A stretch of DNA of 9,143 bases from an uncultured Oscillospiraceae bacterium (lineage in GTDB: Bacteria; Bacillota; Clostridia; Oscillospirales; Ruminococcaceae). Below the pieces are notes generated by a model, which was given only the letters and a program-made list of their open reading frames with translations, was not told the DNA's origin and ran no database searches. Where the stretch lies: the NCBI GenBank assembly GCA_900555435.1, contig USLH01000094.1, positions 1-9,143 of the forward strand, given 5' to 3'. A program made the translations under genes and the position numbers. The first letter of the stretch is position 1. Every line of letters begins with the position of its first letter. Below are positions 5,303 through 9,143 of the stretch, one piece after another.

Positions 5303-6436
5303 ATGGACGAAAATTTCAATCCGGCTTCGGAAGAAGTAAAGGAGGAGACAGCAGCCGCTCCGCAGATCCCGCCGGAAGCGCCCCGATGGAACCCGGCTCC
5401 GGCAGCGCCAGTGAAGGAGCGGCGGGTTGGGCGGTTTACTCTGGGAATAACGCTGATCGCATCAGGGCTTGTCCTGCTTGCCACTATGTTCTGGCCGGAA
5501 TTTGACCTGTTTACGGCGGTGAAATTTGCGCCGGTGATCCTGATTCTGATCGGCGTGGAGATCTTAGTCAGCGTTTTTACGGCGAAGGGGTGCCGGCTCA
5601 AGTACGATTTTTTCAGCATGTTTGTCTGCTTCCTGCTGATCTGCGGCAGCTTCGGGGCGGCGATGGTGCCGTTTGTTTACCGCAACACGGTTTTGCGGGA
5701 GCGGATGGAGGATCGGCTGGCTGACGACATTGAGACAGACGTGTATCATGTCATCAGGGACTTGGGTATCAGTGAGGTGCACTGCGATTTGTACATCCGG
5801 GAGGATCTGAACGGGAGGCTGACGGAAAAGACAACGTATCAGGAACTGGACGGCTATGGAGAGCAGCAGCTTTTGAACGTGACGCTGCGAGAAAATGCGG
5901 CGGATGCAGCTGCATTTTCCCGGACGGCACGGAAGATCCTGGATCGCTTGGAGCCGCTTTCCCTGCCGGGACCCCGGCTGACCATCCGGCAGCCGGACGG
6001 GAAATACGCCATTTGGATCACCAGCCGGTATCAGTGGGAGCTTTCGGAAGAGCAGCTGCAAACGCTTTGCGGCTCGGAAGAGGGCGAAGAAGAGCAGCTC
6101 CGGAGGTACCGGGTCCGGATCCTCTGTGCAGGGGAAGAATTTTACGGTGTTCGTTATACCCTCGGGGTCAATGGGGAGCCGGTGACCTCCGGAAGCGTAT
6201 CGGCGGCGGACGGCGGCGTGCTGGAAACCGATGAATCGCTTTGGATCGACTTCCCGGCGGATCTTTGGGGCAACTGGAGCGGCGATTCGGTCACGATCTC
6301 GCTGGCGGCCTACGGGCAGAGCGGAGAAGCATCCGGGGAGCAGCAATTTGATTTTTCTGCTGCGGAAGACGGGGAGCTTTTGGTAGCGATGCTTGGGAAC
6401 CCGAACATCGGGTGCTGGTTTGAATTGGAGGAATAA
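5303..6436 (+). CDS. Membrane protein with LiaF/DUF5668-like N-terminal region
   Basis: This 377-residue protein has a Pro/Ala/Glu-rich start (1-40) and membrane spans at about 43-62, 72-93 and 103-126. The first two, GRFTLGITLIASGLVLLATM and FAPVILILIGVEILV, fit the pattern of the LiaI/LiaF-type (DUF5668) membrane region found in cell-envelope stress proteins. Residues 127-377 form a large acidic domain, probably outside the cell, that I do not recognise; it is rich in beta-like segments and carries three cysteines. AAGGAG lies six bases before the start, and the gene follows its neighbour by 12 bp, making it the last gene of the four-gene operon before a terminator. A role in sensing or answering envelope stress is inferred from context and the LiaF-like region only. 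Confidence 0.78.
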   Translation: MDENFNPASEEVKEETAAAPQIPPEAPRWNPAPAAPVKERRVGRFTLGITLIASGLVLLATMFWPEFDLFTAVKFAPVILILIGVEILVSVFTAKGCRLKYDFFSMFVCFLLICGSFGAAMVPFVYRNTVLRERMEDRLADDIETDVYHVIRDLGISEVHCDLYIREDLNGRLTEKTTYQELDGYGEQQLLNVTLRENAADAAAFSRTARKILDRLEPLSLPGPRLTIRQPDGKYAIWITSRYQWELSEEQLQTLCGSEEGEEEQLRRYRVRILCAGEEFYGVRYTLGVNGEPVTSGSVSAADGGVLETDESLWIDFPADLWGNWSGDSVTISLAAYGQSGEASGEQQFDFSAAEDGELLVAMLGNPNIGCWFELEE

Positions 6437-6440
6437 AGAA

Positions 6441-6493
6441 AAAGCGGCGAAAACGGCGTCTGCATGGAAGGGCTCCTGCAGGCGCCGCTTTTT
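6441..6493 (+). terminator. Terminator of the ECF sigma operon
   Basis: Four bases after the last stop, AAAGCGGCG (6441-6449) can pair with CGCCGCTTT (6483-6491), or GGCGTCTGCA (6455-6464) with TGCAGGCGCC (6477-6486, one G-U). Either stem is followed by a T run at 6489-6493. Rho-independent termination is likely. Confidence 0.75.
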
Positions 6494-6582
6494 ATGTGCG
6501 GAAGCACAGGCGGAACGCCCGGCAACCTGTTGATGGATCCGAAGAACTTTGACGCCATCTATGTCATTTTCAACATCTGGCA
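6494..6582 (+). pseudogene. Remnant of an LplB-like ABC sugar permease
   Basis: Translated from 6494 the frame reads MCGSTGGTPGNLLMDPKNF then DAIYVIFNIWQ, and closes at TAA 6619 after 41 codons. It resembles the middle of LplB/GanP-type permeases of carbohydrate ABC importers, where a FxxIYVxxxIWQ segment precedes the GW(S/N)SIIY stretch and the cytoplasmic EAA loop. Those following parts are missing: after WQN the sequence changes to the lplC-like remnant in another frame. Only about 27 codons of the original ~300 remain, with no promoter or ribosome site. Confidence 0.6.
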
Positions 6583-6585
6583 GAA

Positions 6586-6645
6586 CCTATCTATCCGTTC
6601 TTACAGAAGTATTTCGTAAAGGGCGTTATGATCGGGTCAATCAAC
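6586..6645 (+). pseudogene. Remnant of an LplC-like ABC sugar permease C-terminus
   Basis: In a different frame from the lplB-like piece, 6586 onward reads PIYPFLQKYFVKGVMIGSI. This is very close to the usual last residues of LplC/YtcP-type permeases (xxYPFLQKYFVKGxMxGSxKG-stop). The normal end is eroded: the frame reads on through NEKKEIPS into the terminator and stops only at 6742-6744. It has no start codon. Together with the lplB-like piece it looks like what is left after a deletion removed the 3' part of lplB and most of lplC. Confidence 0.65.
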
Positions 6646-6657
6646 GAGAAAAAGGAG

Positions 6658-6694
6658 ATCCCGTCTCCTGCGGTTTGCGGAGACGGGGATTTTT
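6658..6694 (+). terminator. Terminator hairpin downstream of the permease remnant
   Basis: ATCCCGTCTCC (6658-6668) pairs with GGAGACGGGGAT (6679-6690) with one bulged base around a 10-nt loop, followed by T5 (6690-6694). It is probably the original terminator of the lost ABC permease operon, now standing alone. Confidence 0.7.
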
Positions 6695-6696
6695 GC

Positions 6697-6740
6697 AAAA
6701 AAATGCACCGGCGTCGATCGGAACGCCGGTGCGGTTTTTT
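6697..6740. terminator. Bidirectional terminator between the permease remnant and secA
   Basis: GCACCGGCGT (6705-6714) and ACGCCGGTGC (6723-6732) form a perfect 10-bp stem with an 8-nt loop. On the plus strand T6 follows at 6735-6740. On the minus strand the A run at 6697-6703 becomes T7. It ends secA transcription 17 bp past its stop, and also acts in the plus direction. Confidence 0.85.
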
Positions 6741-6748
6741 ATAGGGAA

Positions 6749-9143
<2,395 letters not shown>

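Overview
The window reads as chromosomal DNA of a fairly GC-rich Clostridia, most like the Oscillospiraceae (Oscillibacter/Flavonifractor-type gut bacteria). Reasons: a two-subunit Firmicutes-type L-serine dehydratase (sdaAB-sdaAA), strong AGGAGG-like ribosome sites, TGnTATAAT-type extended -10 promoters, a SecA with a SEC-C zinc tail, and an ECF sigma/zinc-finger anti-sigma pair typical of that group. No RNA genes, CRISPR arrays or insertion sequences were seen.

Left edge (1-371): a murF 3' end (+) converges on the C-terminal tail of a flotillin-family protein (-). Their stop codons overlap in a shared TTAA. At about 349-371 this block joins directly to the body of asnS (331-1629, -). The asnS gene therefore lacks class II motif 3 and its normal C-terminus, and the flotillin gene lacks everything except its tail. 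A 23-bp stretch makes sense in both proteins, which points to a short-homology join: an assembly chimera or a real rearrangement.

Middle (1630-3480): asnS has its own sigma-A-type promoter. Upstream on the same strand is the sdaAB-sdaAA operon (ATGA overlap), with a strong extended -10 promoter. This promoter is divergent from, and in inverted-repeat relation with, the promoter of the next operon.

Right-middle (3480-6493): a four-gene plus-strand operon holds an ECF sigma factor, a membrane anti-sigma with an HxxxCxxC zinc motif, a TM2-like multi-pass protein, and a protein with a LiaF/DUF5668-like membrane region and a large presumed extracellular domain. It ends in a terminator. It looks like an envelope-sensing module with two poorly characterised effectors.

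Right (6494-9143): between that terminator and secA (-, cut by the window edge) lies a scar made of two short remnants of sugar-type ABC permeases, an LplB-like internal piece fused out of frame to an LplC-like C-terminus. Two hairpin terminators follow, the second bidirectional. The SecA fragment lacks the Arg-Thr of the highly conserved DEARTPLIISG stretch.
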